Part shown: in pieces, positions 12,601 to 26,110 of the stretch
Layout of the letters: each line of letters starts with the position of its first letter
Position numbering within the stretch: position 1 is the first letter of the stretch
DNA from: Physcomitrium patens
Taxonomy: Eukaryota; Streptophyta; Bryopsida; Funariales; Funariaceae
Reading direction: 5' to 3'
Assembly: GCF_000002425.4 (NCBI RefSeq)
Contig: NC_037271.1
Coordinates: forward strand, 8,525,512 to 8,589,511
DNA length: 64,000 nt
Position numbers and translations under genes: made by a program
Notes under the pieces: generated by a model
The model's database searches: none
The model's input: the letters and a program-made list of their open reading frames with translations, nothing else
Told to the model about the DNA's origin: nothing

Positions 12601-14278
12601 TCTTATTAGCTTGCTCACCCACCTGCATGAGAACAAAATAGATTACCTCCAGACACAAGATACCAGTCTTTGTACCCATGTTAATGCCAAAAACATTTCA
12701 TGAAGAAATTTAAAATGGCCAATTACAATTACATGGCTCTTTCCTAGATTCACAAATCAATCAAATGACAATAATAACTTCAAAGGCTTCAGAAGAAACA
12801 AGATGTAAAGGGTCCTGCATCAAATAAAAAACTAAAGCTAAAAGATACCAGTTGTTGTCCTCTTCATAGTAGCATACACAAACAGTCTTGGCACTGCTTC
12901 CCACAGCAAATTTATTTTCTGCGTACGAAAGGAAAGATATCCACAACTGCTTGTGAAACTGCAATCTATACACGTCAGCTCATTCCTGGAAGTTTTTCGA
13001 AATACCTGTGATATTATTCTACAGAACGAGAACAACACTACAAAATTGAGAGTCAGTATTGCGGTAAATTCGCTACCCAGATGAAAGAAGAAGTAGGATG
13101 AAATGGTGTACCCTGAGGACCCCACTCTACGGAGGTTGCAGCTCGATTTAGACGCAAGATGACCAGCGTTGGCTGCCACTCACCATCTTCTAGTGACCAC
13201 ACATATCTGTACCAACGACAGTCGACATCAATGACTGAAATGGGATAAAATGCTATGCAAAAATTAGCATGTACGCCCTACATATAGTCTCCTCCTTGAT
13301 GTCAAATTCCCACGTGCAGAGGACATTCATCAGAATATTCAAAACACTGGAGGTCAAAAATAATTTCCTATTTATATGATTTCCAAAAAGGAAATATGTA
13401 GTCCATTCAAGAATACAGAAGTTCTTGTGCTAGCAACATCATACAACTGTCATGTCCATCAAAATAACTACATGTACTTACGAATTTCGGTCATGAGAGC
13501 AGGTAACAATTCTATTGCTCTTAGGTGCCCAATCGATGCCCGTAACCAATTGCTCGTGCTGCACCAATGTACATACAACGCAGCCAAGAAAACCAACTGA
13601 AGTTAGTAAAAACAATCTATTTGAAACCTATCAATAATCAAACGCTTCCTAATAATTACAATTTGAATCTATTAGGTTCTAATGCCAAGGATTCGAGTTA
13701 CCTTAACTGCAAAACCGAAACAACCAACATGCCTCAAACGAGTTTCAAATACCCTCTGTCTATTTCACTGGTTCAGAAGCCAAAAGTTACTAGACTTTAA
13801 AAAGATTTGCATCAGCCACAATGGTGTTCTGCAAGCGTTCTCCAGTGTTGGTGGCTTGCAGACTTAAAGCTTATCGTTCTCACGAAGAGAACAAGCACGT
13901 ACCTTCTCAAGAACATAAACCCGCTCCCATACTGCTTCCGGAGATGCTGAGGCTTTGTAGATGTGGACCTCGCTATTGTTCGGACAGATAGCGACCACTG
14001 CATTCCAATACAAAATCAAAATTGGTGCACAAGTCCATTTCCCTCAAGAAAAAAGCCTAAAAGAGAATCACTTGAAAGAGTAACTCAACATATGCCAAAC
14101 TGAAAACTACATCAGCCGCGAAGGTGTGATGTCATTATTGCAATCACAAACCCTATTGAAGAGGAGCCTGTGAAATTGAGAATGTGGAGAAAAGGAGTGG
14201 TCAAGTACTTGACATATCAGCATTCCAGGCATGGCATGTGATGCATTGCGCCAGCTGATGCACCCCACCTGCGGCCAT
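9699..14278 (-). CDS. ARPC1: Actin-related protein 2/3 complex subunit 1 (ARPC1, WD40), 15 exons
   Basis: Seen: 15 exons with GT-AG borders: 14278-14209, 13997-13903, 13558-13482, 13206-13112, 12918-12849, 12622-12553, 12462-12389, 12106-12064, 11775-11694, 11226-11138, 10719-10634, 10431-10340, 10216-10123, 9994-9924 and 9769-9699. They join in one frame to 392 residues; the family is usually about 370-380. Family blocks in order are [111 protein letters not shown] and the final blade [14 protein letters not shown]. Known: ARPC1 is the seven-blade propeller subunit of the Arp2/3 complex, which nucleates branched actin filaments and supports tip growth in mosses. The border at 10,340/10,216 is the least certain, because two acceptors are possible. 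No break is visible. The introns contain only AT-rich filler. Confidence 0.95.
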
Positions 14279-15960
14279 GCCTACAAAAGCCACAAAAGTG
14301 AGTCAGTCGTCATAAGAGACATAGTTCTCCGCAACTTTTCAGCGATTTTCTTTATTTATAAAACGAGGTGTCCCAAAGGACTTCTTACGTCGTCAAATTC
14401 CCAATATTCCATTTGAGAGACGATGAACTAAAACTAGAAAAGAAAAAAAACCATCATCTCTATAGTGGTGCTGTAGAGGCTTCAGGTCCAAATTGTCTCA
14501 AAAACTTTGTCTTGACGAGGCGGTAACTGCCATGACTAAATCAAAAACCCTGTGAACGAGCACTAAACACAACGGCGAAAACTTCACTAGTAACAGGACT
14601 AAAAATGAGCTCACTTAAAAATCTCTCTCATTGTTGGGCGTCTGCATCAGGCCATCACGAATTGAAACAGAAATGAAATCAATTGCTTCGCAAAATTCCG
14701 CCTATCTAGCGATTATGATATGCCTCTGTACAGCGCAACGCAAATTGCCTGCTGAAGATGCAACTTTTCGAAATAATCACCAAACAACATAGTTCCTACC
14801 GAAATTTTCAGAATCCTCGTTTTACAAGATACTCCAAGTAGGGCAGACCCGCTGAAAGCACAGAATCGAGGCAATATGACAAACAGACACATCACAAGAC
14901 GATAAACGAAGACTCACTCCAGTTCAAGAAATTAGTAAGCCTTTCATGCTCAAAAAATTCCACCTGCTCACAAGTGGCGATGAAATGTTGCTTGACGGGC
15001 CGGACCGATCCAGTGCACCGAAAACAATGTTCCCGCGTCTTGCGAATGCCTCACGTCAAAGCGTCGAGCTCTCTTAGCTCCCTCACCTCCGAACTCTGAA
15101 ACACGACGATACCCACGATGTGTACCGAAAAACATCCAACGCAACGTCTAAAATAAGGCATGACTCGTCCAAAGTCAAACGAGAACCGGACTGCCAACGA
15201 ACCCTAGACGACTTCACGACCTGGTCTTTCAGGGCACGAACACTGAAAACCTGCACAATCTCATGTTCGCAACAAGAGCAATTACCCGTCGTTGTAAGCC
15301 ATACAGTACCCCGGAAAATGGCCAATCTTCATTCAACGGAACGCGAGAGGCCGTGATATTGTTCCATTTTCTCGTAGTATCTTGAATTGAAAGCCCTTTA
15401 ATTACTCCCAAATCGTTACTTCAGAACCTGCACGAGAGAGTTTAGTCTTCGTGCTTCACCACGTATATGTCTACAGGACTGTACGTATTTGAAGGTGGCG
15501 CCGGCTTGCCACAAGTTGTTGTCATAATACATTACTGCATGTAGCAGATCCTGTCTTCCCCAGGAGTTAATCATGCGAGCGTTCGATGGTTCTTGAATCT
15601 GTTGTAAAATTTTGCTACATGCCAGGGCCCAATTCCCTGTTTTGGAGGATATTTCGTTAAGGCTTGTGTCGTTGTGATTTTTTGGTTTAGCTTTGAGTCA
15701 AGCTTGAATTCGGGATTGTAAACTGATTCACGGACAAGTTATTGCGAGGGTTTGTTGGGTAGTAGGGTGTTGATGAGCTGGAGGTTCCACCGGCTACGTG
15801 GTTTGCGAATGATGTGGATCTTGTGGAGGCGGCCTTTAGTCGAAGTACCCCACATTGTAAGCCTATTGTAGGAGTTGATTTGCGAGGTTCAAGATGAGGG
15901 GTAAGTGAGGGTTAAATTAAGAAGTGACGCATTTTTTGAAGCAGATGTTAAATTTGATTG
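14279..15960. other. ARPC1 upstream region
   Basis: GC content stays moderate to about 15,900, as expected for a promoter and 5' leader, possibly with a leader intron. Open frames at 15,083-15,411 overlap on both strands and share no recognisable motif, so I treat them as chance. Confidence 0.5.
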
Positions 15961-15963
15961 TGA

Positions 15964-17200
15964 AGAGCGTACAGAAATGCGCTGGAGCGCAAGGTTGCTC
16001 GTCAGAGAACGCATATTCGAGTGCCGTCCTTGAGATTAGAGGAGAAAGATGGAGGGAACACGACGCCGAGTGTGAGCTGTACACAGGATCAGCAGAGAGG
16101 TGATGTTGTGGAGTGTGAGTCCCGAACATCGGAGCTTCGAGTTGCACAGAGAGAGCGTGGCCCCTACACTGCAGAAAGTCAAATGCAGCTCGGTGAAAAA
16201 TTTAGCCAGATACGGTCGATAGAGATGGAGCTCCGTTGTACCAATGAGGAGCTCAAAGTTGCAAGTAAGAAGGGTGATGACGTCATCGGCAGGAGGCAGT
16301 TGCAACTGGAGCAGCAATGTGATCAAGTGCACAAGGTCGAGATGGGGTTGCGAATGGAGATTCAGAAAGCCAAGAAAGACTTCGTCTTGGCAAAGAAACA
16401 ACATGATGATGCATGCATAGAACTGGAAACGCAATCCAAGCATCAGCACGAGCAAGTGCACCAGATAGAGATGGAGCTGCAGGGGAAACTCCAACGAACA
16501 CTCAAGAAGATCAATGTTGCAGAAGTGGAGCGTGACAGAGCAATCGCAGAGAAGCATGCATAGCTGGAACAACAGTGTGACCTGGTGTATGAGATTGAGA
16601 TGGGACTCAAAATGGAGCTGCGGCGAGTAACGAACGAACTTCAAACTGCACGAGAAGAGCGTGAGAAGGCCGTCTTGGAAGTTCACTTGTAACAGGAGCA
16701 TCAGCGTGATCAAATTCACCAGATTGAGATGGAGCTGCAAGGGGAAATCCAGCTGAAAACTGAAGAGCTCAAGGTTTTTCAAGACAAACGTGACATGGCA
16801 ATTGCGGTGAAACGCTCCCAACTCGAGTGGCAATGTGATCGAATTACACTGATGGAGACGGAGCTGCGAAAGAATTTGCAAGAATTGCTGAAAGAGCTTC
16901 AGAGCCTGCAAGAAGAGTGGGACCGCGAAACAAGTCAGCTATCCCCACTTGGATCATCATTTTGACCAAGCAAGAGAGATTGAGGAAGATCTGGCGCAAT
17001 CAAGGGATCAAATGCCTCAGAAATCAGTGCTAGATTTCAAATTTTCCCAAATTTTTTTATTTCAGAGTCGCGGCATTGGGGATAGAACTTTCAGGTTGCT
17101 GGCTGAACTTCAATAAACTCAATCCCAAGAGAATATGTGAGATCTGAAGATCAGTTGAATGATATTGATGAATCTGGTTCAACTAAAAACAGTGAAAAAC
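15964..17200 (+). pseudogene. Broken coiled-coil gene of 43-residue tandem repeats
   Basis: Seen: the frame opens at 15,964 with no in-frame ATG until about 16,184, and runs through units spaced exactly 43 residues (129 bp) in the middle of the array. A typical unit core is DQVHQIEMELQGKLQ followed by a charged stretch such as EVERDRAIAEK. The heptad-like pattern predicts a long coiled coil. The frame is interrupted by TAG at 16,561 and TAA at 16,690. At about 16,935 the repeat pattern moves to another frame (LDHHFDQAREIEEDLAQS). A further exon-like piece follows near 17,130-17,200 and ends at a GTGAGA donor-like site. Both stops fall on the unit position that is glutamine in the neighbouring units, so each is explained by one C-to-T change. 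I infer a decayed gene or a decayed copy of a gene elsewhere. A complementary minus-strand frame (16,036-16,911) is only its shadow. Confidence 0.65.
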
Positions 17201-20200
17201 AAGGTGAGATCCCTCATTCTAATGCTGAATTTTTTATATACTCATTGTCATCTCAGTCACCTAGCCGCAAAATTGTGCTTTGAAGAATGTCACAACTTAG
17301 GATTTACAGTCCCATGAAACTCTCTCAGGATCTGCAATGCACAGGGTTTTGCTCCGAACACACAGCAGCCAGTATTCCTGAAGAGTTTGCATAATAGGGA
17401 CACAAACTCATTGTGGGGCTCTTCACACAGATTGCCAGCTTCCTTGACAAACTGTCAACATTTAAAATTGAATATTTTGAATTCCATCATCATCCTTTGC
17501 CTTGATCACCATTGATTTGGTTCTCTTCAATTTTGTTGTTATTCTGCTAAGAAATGATTTTGAGTTGTGTCAGTCGATAGAAGGAAGCCCTACAATCATT
17601 CTGCCAACGCTGAATCCTTTGCATTAAACCATCTACCAAAAGCGACGCAATTACATATTCACAAGTCATGCTAAACTTTCTTACACAGTATGAACATTCA
17701 ATCTCTACAAGTTTAGTTGAAAGTGTGGGGAGAGAAATTATTCTAGATGTTAGTGCTTGTACCAACGCATCCACTTGTGTAGACTCCCAGTAAGCCAATC
17801 TGTTGAAAAAGAAAACACGCATTGCTACAGACATCCCTGACACTCATTTGTTGCAGCATCCAGCTTATGACAGTTCGAGTTGTTACACCATCCATGGTTG
17901 AGTGCAAAAGTTGTTTTTAGTTTCATAGCGATCATTGTTGGTCATATCTGAAAATAACAAGAGCAAAATTAAGTAATTTAGTCAACGTACTCCACAATTG
18001 ATGCAGATTTATTTAGAAGGTGAGGCTAAAATTAGCTTCCTGTATCATACTTGTGATACAGTCTAGGTACTGCCTGCATCACAAGAACAAGTCAAGACAA
18101 GGGTAGAAGAGAATATTAGTGTGTGCCTTTCTCTATTACATATTTGTCAATATTCTAATAACAGAGTGCTTGGAGAATACCACATCAAGGTGCAATGATC
18201 AATCTGTGGTTTTTGAACATTTAGAATCAAGTCCACATCTTAAATTGTAATATCAAGAAAACCATTTGTAATAATTTCCAAGTAGATTGACCTTGGTTTT
18301 GTTCTTCTATAAGATCATCTTTTGTTTATGATTTAATGCAGATCTAGGACTATTTATAACATAGTACACATAACCACATCCAAAGTTGACATTATGTAGC
18401 AGTTCTACAAAAACAACAAACATTGAATTTATGGTGTAGACACAACCACCTTGAAAGACCATGAATTGAAATGATGATGGAATCAATTAAGGGCCCAATT
18501 AATTATTAATTAGATTTTAGTGGTTAATTAATTACAACTTTGATCTATCTAGTTAATTAATTGGTTAAATATTTAAGCCTGTCAAATCTTTCAATCATCG
18601 CATTTCATCATAAGTTAGATCCTAAAACACATTTTTATCATAATTTCAATATTCGTACTTATAAATTACCTACAATTCCTTCGAATAAATTGTATTTTGT
18701 TTAAAAATAGAATTCTAAACTATTAAAGATTCCATGATTATAAAAATATGTTGAGAAAATTTGATTATATATAGAAATTAAAGAGTCTCAATGTTTTTCC
18801 ATGACAACAAAGTATTCTTATATAATTCATTGGTTTTGCTTAAGGATTCATGGAATGACTTGACTTCATTAATTATTATATGAAGATTATTTTATTTTTA
18901 TCTTTTTAAGTCATTTGGAATAATTTTGAAGCATTGCTTTGCTCTGGTTGAGTGAGAGTATTGTGAATGACAAATGATTTTTTTATTTATATCTCTCAAT
19001 TAGAATACATAGAATTGAGAGCTTCATCAATTGGGCTATGCAAGAGGAATTAAATGTGTGTAGATTAAGAATTTGTGCCAAGTTTGCCAAATTATTCTAT
19101 AAATGAAGTTTATACTTTTTTAGCTTTGTTTTATATGCTAAAGTAGTTGGCTTAATAATTAAGAAATCTAACCATTGTTCTATTTTAAATTGTGTCATTC
19201 TAATAATTACTTACAAAATAAAATATTAATGGTAATGTTTGTAATATGGAAATCATGTGAAAGAGTATATAAAGACAAATAATCTAAAATGACTTTATTA
19301 AAAATATAGTAGAAAATTCTTTTAGAAATAATAGATAAAAGATAAGAAGAAGTAGAAAAATAGTGTATATGTTGTCATTTTTCATTAAAAGAAGTTTTAC
19401 TTACTTTTTAGAGCCATAAACAAAAAAAAAAAAAAAAAAAAAAAACAAACAAACAAACAAACAAAATAGATAAAAAAAAAAATAATACTACAAGAATCTC
19501 TAAGTGAAAATAAATGATAGTTTCTAGCAAAACTTTACATGTAAAAACCTTTGATTGATACATTAGAAAGACTAGTTGTAAGTTAGAATTGAAACCATAT
19601 CCCAAGCCATACAATTATACACCTACAAAAAATGCAAAGTTTTAGATTTGATTGAAGAGCAAGAATACAAAGCAAGCTTAAAGAGATTTATATGATAATT
19701 GATTTTGAAGGTTTTGAGTTTGCAATGACTTTGTGAGAGCTACACAAAATTAGAGTTGGATTTTGACGACTTTGTTGTTTGAGAAATAAATTGGATTTAC
19801 ATGTTGGAGAATTTTTTGGATTCAATAGAAAACGTTTTAGTAAAAATTTATAGATTTGTAGGTGAAATTTTGAATAAAAACCAATTTCTAAACTGATTTG
19901 AATAAAATCAAAATCTTATTCAAATCTACTATGAGATTAGTGGATCTCAAAATAAAGATGTATATCATATCAAAAAATTTAAAAACTAGATATTTATAAT
20001 ATTAACTCAGAAACCAAATAAGCCAAATCCTCAACATTAAGCAATCTAAAAACTTTCAAAAAAAATTTATTATACAATTGTTTCTTAAGAATATAAAATA
20101 AAAAAGATAACAAATTCAAAAACTCACTAAATATATTCTTGTTAAAAAATTAATTTTATAAGTATAAAATTAAAGTGTATAAACTTATAAGCCAAAAATT

Positions 20201-21452
20201 TCAACCTATAATTCTAAAATCTAAATCTAAAAACTTAATATTTTAATCCTTAAAATTAAAAACATATATGATTTGCATCAATATCCTTATTTAGATGTAG
20301 TGACTACAACATATTCCATACCTTGTTATTAAATACACTACTTAATAAACACTAGTTTAAGAACCAACAAAATTGACAACATACACAAGTAAAGACAAAA
20401 TTAATTTCTAGTAATGTCTATTACTTGCATCCATTTAATTCTTTATAGAGAAATATAATAAATGGTCTAAATTAGATAATAATATATAATAAGTTTATTG
20501 CAAGATTATTTAAGATGTAATAATATAATAAGTTTATTGCAAGATTATTTATTACAGTTGATAGGCAATAGTGCTATGATTTACCTCAGCGAAGTGATAG
20601 TTGAGTGAGTTGCCTACACTGCTGTCAAGTTAGGTGTGAAAGGCTCTGTTCAAGAGGCAGGAGAAATTGTAGAGAAAACACCCATTTCTTACTTACTCTT
20701 GCAACATAAGAAGCCAGCCAACTCAAAGGTACCTCATCCTAGTTATTGCAGTCGTAATTAGGTAGTCTTTACACAATTAATAATGCTTGAAAGAAGTGCT
20801 TATGTTTTGTAGAGGATATCGGAGCTGCTGATTTATGATTTAGTCATGCAGGCACATTTTTAGGAGGTTACTGGTGTAGAAACACTGAAAATAGCGTTTT
20901 CTTTCCAACAACTACTGCTGTTATCTTAAAACAATATCGCATGACACATTGCTTGTAATTTCACATGTAGGTGTTAAATGTGTGTCGAAGAGTGTGTGTT
21001 GGGCAACATACCATTCATTCTGAATTCTACATTATAAGAGAGAAATTCGGCGTTCCGACTCACTGAAAGTTCCTGCAAAGATTGTGTACAAGGACATTAT
21101 CTTCATCCTCTGTGAATATATTGGTAGGATATGATTGAGTTGAATTAGTATGTAAGATCACGGAAATTCGGAAGAGCCACCCCCTTGAGTATGCAATCTA
21201 CACTTCATGTACTCAATCTTCAAAATTGTGGAAAAGGTCCAACTCTCGCACTCTAAATGAAAAAATTACACGATTTTAGGATGTGACAGTAACTTCTCAA
21301 GTGTACACCTAGCACCGATCTCTCGCGTTTGAAACTCGAAAGTAGTCATGGACAAATGCCATTAAAAAAATAAAAAATCCCCTGATGCTCCATTTGTTGC
21401 ATTACGTCGTGTAACAATCCTCTCTACATACAACATTTTCTGCAAGAGATTC
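17200..21452. other. AT-rich spacer, no supported gene
   Basis: A 98-codon minus-strand frame at 17,547-17,843 has ordinary composition but no family I know and is not called. From 18,400 to 20,550 the DNA is extremely AT-rich. It has a poly-A plus AAAC repeat at 19,419-19,465. A near-exact tandem duplication of about 40 bp (core AAGTTTATTGCAAGATTATT) lies at 20,484-20,551. 20,560-21,450 is less AT-rich and may include the 3' UTR of the gene ending at 21,453. Confidence 0.55.
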
Positions 21453-23707
21453 TTATAGCTCCGCAAGGAGAGAGTAGACATTAAAAGCGGTGCAAAAATC
21501 GATTTTGGTTCTGTGATTAGCTAGGAGATCACCAGTTACTACCCCTGCTAGAAGTCCATCCGCTCGCACAACTAAGCCGCCTCTGAAGCCCACTGGAAAA
21601 TCTATGGAACCACCCAACTGCCCTGTGGTGAAGTCGATCTCAACAATTGTATTCCTCCCAGCATCAACAATCCTTCCTGGTCGCACCCTCACATCAGCAA
21701 CGGCTCCGGATTCAGACTCCCAAGGTTCCTCGTATCTGCAACAACCGTATGACTGACTCAATACTGAATCACGAGCAATACACAAACTTAATTCAACGTG
21801 TGATGAAACGGACTTGGTAAGAAATTTGTAACAATGGTACACTGATGTGACCTGATATGATAATTACCCTAAAACGTAGACTCGGTCGCTTCTGTCGACG
21901 TCCACAAAGAGTCGGTGGGGGAGACGACTGGGTCCAGAGACTCTTCTCAAGAAGGCCAACGCGAAAGTTCCTGGCCAAACATGCACGCTGAAAAGTGCTA
22001 AACCCAGAGCAGTGCTGGTAAGCAGGAGCTGCGCCACATGGATGGCACCTTTGCTGTTCTTAATGAGGACCTCTGCGCGGCCTTCCACTACTTTCACACA
22101 TGTCACCCAGGCTGATTTGGGAAAAGGGGATCCTTGCTGCGCCAGCTGCTGGTCTTGAGGTATGACAAGAATAGCAGTTCCAAGAAGAGTCTTGGTTTCT
22201 TTATCTAACACCATGCCACAGTACTGCTTCACACTCCCCCATATTAAGTCCTGCGTATGGATGATTCACATATTAATGTTGATTACCAATTGCGAATTTG
22301 CGACTGCGTCCACCAAATTCAGTGTGAATGTGAATGAGCGCCCAAGACTAACCTCTGGTGATATGACATGACCACATCGAGGATCTGCTCGGTGTGATTG
22401 ATCATCCTGCCCCGCCACAATACCAACCACAATGGATCTTCACCTAATCAGTACATACTCAGCTTGACGTATTGCTCAGGTATTCAAATGCCAAGCTTGG
22501 TTGTGAGATGGTCTCCCACCTGCTCTCTCTGCCGCTGTTCCATACGCTCAAGTAAGGAAGCTTGTAGACCCGAAGAGGCAAATCTGTAACTAAACCTCGC
22601 GGAGGCAGGATTTGAATTGGTAGAATCTTGGGATTGCCTGGTGAGGGTTTCTGCCACAATGAATGGAGAGGTGGGGACTTTCTGATCGTCCACTGAATCT
22701 GCAGATGTCAGTGCAGTACTGCCGACGTTTGAACGCACAGTGGGTGGAGGCAGGGACGCAGCTGCCCTGGGGGGATCAGATTCTGAGTACCTAGATTCGT
22801 GACTTGGGTGAAAAGATCCAGAGTTGGTTCTGCGGTCAGAGCTATGCCCTGCCGCACTGAGATTTGTAAGTCCATTTGGAGAGAGTCCAGATTCCCTTTG
22901 CATGCCTTCAGCATTCTGACAAAGACCAGAATCCACGAATGAATAAGTCGGTTCAAATGCAGTTTCAGAATTGCCCATAGCAAGCGAAACCAATCGGCCC
23001 TGTGGATGGCGTTCATTCGATCATAAATTTAACTACATAACTGCTTGGGACCCCTACCTTCGTGTCAGCTGAAAGCCATTGCTATCTCGATCCGGGTCAC
23101 TCGAGTTATGCTTGATGATTCGAATTTTGTTAGTCTATTCTATACAGTCGATTAAATTTCTTGGATTCTACTTTAACCTCTCGCATCACCTAGACCGGGA
23201 AATATAATAGACAGTTTGGCTTGAAGTGCTCAGATCACTCACATGATTTGGAGGTGGACAGAAACGCATTGTGGGTAGTCGACCAGCTCCACTGCTATTA
23301 GACGTTCTCTCTTGAATAGTGCTACAGAGAGGTGCAGAAAATTGAGATGATGGATCGTATAGATGTGAGCTGGTTCCTTCGTTTTCTACACCTTCAGATG
23401 CGTTGTTGCTCATAGTAGATTCACCATCTGTAGAAAGGATCGCATCTACGCGTTGCCAATCCTTTCCACCCTGCATATTCTGCAAGAATGAGGTCAAGGA
23501 TCCTGTACTGGACTCTTCCGTGTTATTAATGCGGCGGCAGACGTTAGGTCTACTTTCTCCCAGGACTCGAAGAGCACCAAACTTGTCAGTGTTGAGAACA
23601 TTTATGACGCCGAACCTGTCGACTGCTACAGGAGGCAGCATAGAACTTGCTACCGGCAGCTTCAGCGGTTCAGCTTCGCCGATTTTTCTCTTTCCTGTTT
23701 CTCTTCC
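21453..23707 (-). CDS. Uncharacterised protein with Ser-rich N-terminal half and trypsin-fold-like C-terminal half (5' end not defined)
   Basis: Seen: five exons, 23707-23243, 22999-22520, 22406-22353, 22250-21868 and 21735-21453, have GT-AG borders and join in one frame for 554 residues to the stop. The first 310 or so residues are rich in Ser, Asn and Pro and look disordered. The C-terminal half reads like a two-lobed serine-protease fold: LLGTAILVIPQ, AWVTCVKVVEG, TALGLALFSV, then GQLGGSIDFPVGFRGGLVVR and GLLAGVV. In active trypsin-like enzymes the matching places hold the catalytic His (xHVV), Asp (DLAL) and Ser (GNSGGP). Here they appear as Lys, Gly and Arg/Gly. Inference: a catalytically dead protease-like domain; this is my reading of patterns, not a family match. 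At least one upstream exon with the start codon is missing; an exon ending near 23,890 is phase-compatible but unproved. Confidence 0.6.
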
Positions 23708-26110
23708 CTGTTGACACCCAGATTGAAAGGTGTGAATTAATTGCATTGCAGTGTATGGCCATAACAGCAGCAGAATCTCGATCACTGACACATTATCACT
23801 AGGATCAGATGTCCGAAGGCTCACCATCAAAAATGTCAGAAAAAAACAGAGGACTCCCTCTTGGAATTAGAGATGATCCTCTCTTCAGTTCATACATCAG
23901 ACTTTACAAGACTCTCCGCACTAGGCAGATATCCGCTGAAGCACCCTCCGGCAGCGGATTGTCGACACCATATTCAGAAGACCCCTGGTGTTTCATGTTC
24001 TGCTTCTACGGAACCAATCTTCCAAATCATTCCTTTAACCTTTCCCGAAGTATCTACGTGCTCGATTCTAATATATCCTGCTTAACAACCCAGTTTGCTA
24101 AGGAGAATTACTCGTCACATTGAAAGAGGGTCTAACACGCGACTGAGAGATCGGACTCTGGTATCGAGACCTGCATACGAGTGATTACCACTGAACTCCA
24201 AGAATCTCAAGCAGTGCAGCGGTCGCGGCTTGATCATGATCACACAATTAGAGTTTTACTGGTGTTGCACCCCCACTTCTGATAAACTCGAAGGAACACT
24301 GATTCAGCACGAGAAAAAAAATTAAAAACTCAGAAGAAATCAGAATATTTATAGCAACGATTGGCAGGAGCACTGCAAACGCAACATCATCATCACTGAT
24401 CCGATTCAGTTGAGGGCACTTCGATCGATGCGTCGACTGAATTTGCAGCCTTCACTAGACCACCCCAACACACTACGTGTAGTATCAAACCGAATGTTAG
24501 CGATATGCGAAGTAATCACATATCGAATAAGTTCCACGATACAACTCGACTCCTTCCGGGCTGGAGACATTGATCATAGACACAAAACTCCGACAACGGG
24601 AAACGAGCAACGCAGAGATGATAGCACTTGGTCGTAGCTTGAACATGGTGGTGAGTTGTCATTGCAGCAGTGTTCGATTCCACGGAGATTACTAATCGTA
24701 CAAGCCAGCACGACGGCTGGCGTGAAGTATGGGCGGAACATGGGCGACATGGGGAGAGCGCATGCCATCTCAAGCCCCGGGGAAGTCGCCATCCTCCAGT
24801 TTATGTATCTGGCTCGACCATAGTATTTTTCAACACGACAACAGAGTCCTGGGCCCATGTCCCAGGGAGGACTTGGCGCCACCACCGACATCTCAGTTCC
24901 ACTGCCAGGACATGAACCCAGTAATATGGTGCGGCAACAAACGAACAACTACTGTGACGGCCAGCAAATGGTTAAATTTTTTTATGCTGCTGGCCATACC
25001 ACCTAGAATGTAGAGCAGGAATAGCGGATAGTTTCAGGATAAGTCTACAAACACTTCGGGCACTAATTTTCAACGCGAAGACAAATTTCGACGGTCCTGC
25101 AAGTTTTCTCGGTTCGAATCTCGAAATATCATCAGACTCGATGAATAGATGCCAAACACAAATCAGGACTCAACAGAAGAACAACTTCCACCTACAAAAA
25201 CCGGGGTAAATTCAAAGGTGTCTCCTGTCCATCTATACATAGTGTCAACATAGTGATATAATGATTTGATTTCCAAGGAAAATATCTTCGGAAAAAGCCG
25301 GACAGAAAAGGTCACACGTCACAAGTGATGCACACCTTGTGAAAAATGTAGAACAACTTTAGGAGTTAAATGCACCGTTGTTCAAGGCCAAGATACCGCT
25401 GTCAGGTTGCAAAGTCATGCAGACCGCGACCTTGGGCGCTGAAGGAAACTGACAATGGAAGGTCAACTTCGAGGGAGAAAGCTTGAGTGAGCAAACAGGG
25501 AGGAGAGCACCACGGTCATAATGCCGCAATGATGAAAAACCCAGATAAACATACGCACTAGAATTCTGCAGTGGCTTGGACAATAAATAATTGGGATCGA
25601 CCGATTTGGAGCAATGTAGCAACGACGTTTCGCAACCGCGGCCCCAGCCGCATAAGCAGCAACCAATTCGACGCACCATCGGGATTCTTAGATTCCAGAC
25701 CCCACGTGAACCCCACGTGAAGACCGCGACAAAATACCATATTCTTGGACTCGCACCCTGCAGCACAGCCAGGGGGGAGTCTCTGGTGCCTGAGAGGTCG
25801 AGGAAGGTGGTTGTGCGGACGCGGCGGCGATAGGCGACAGCTCCATGCGACCAGGCTGGGATGAAGCAGCAGCGCCAGTCAGTCACTGTGGCATGGAGAG
25901 AGACCCATCCATTCTCCATCCTCCCTGCCTTGTCTAGATTGTCTGCCTTCTTCTGCTTCTCCGTCGTCTCGCCTCGCCTCGCCTCGCATGACACCAGTGC
26001 TGCGCCATCGGAGGAGGCCCCTGCATTGCGTTGCGTTACCCTCCGTTGGTGGCACTTCTTCGTGGTCCATCTCATCCCATCTCATCTTTGCTTGCGACGC
26101 TGATGCCTGC
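23708..26110. other. Probable 5' part and promoter of the 21.4-23.7 kb gene
   Basis: GC content remains gene-like up to about 26,110 and then drops abruptly, so the 5' exons or leader of the minus-strand gene probably lie here. A 238-codon minus-strand frame at 25,359-26,075 and open frames at 24,574-24,948 are present on that strand. They are overlapped by equally long frames on the other strand and carry no recognisable domain. I cannot choose a start codon. Confidence 0.45.

Noticed and set aside
16561-16692. UAA/UAG read as glutamine (alternative code or U-to-C editing)
   Set aside because: Other genes here use TAA and TAG as normal stops, plant editing of this kind is organellar, and a frameshift follows; decay is simpler.
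16036-16911. 291-codon minus-strand frame opposite the coiled-coil repeats
   Set aside because: It is Leu/His/Cys-rich with the 129-bp periodicity of the other strand. The plus strand explains it as a coiled coil, so this is a mirror frame.
25359-26075. 238-codon minus-strand frame
   Set aside because: There is no domain, and an overlapping open frame lies on the other strand; it may be leader sequence of the gene downstream.
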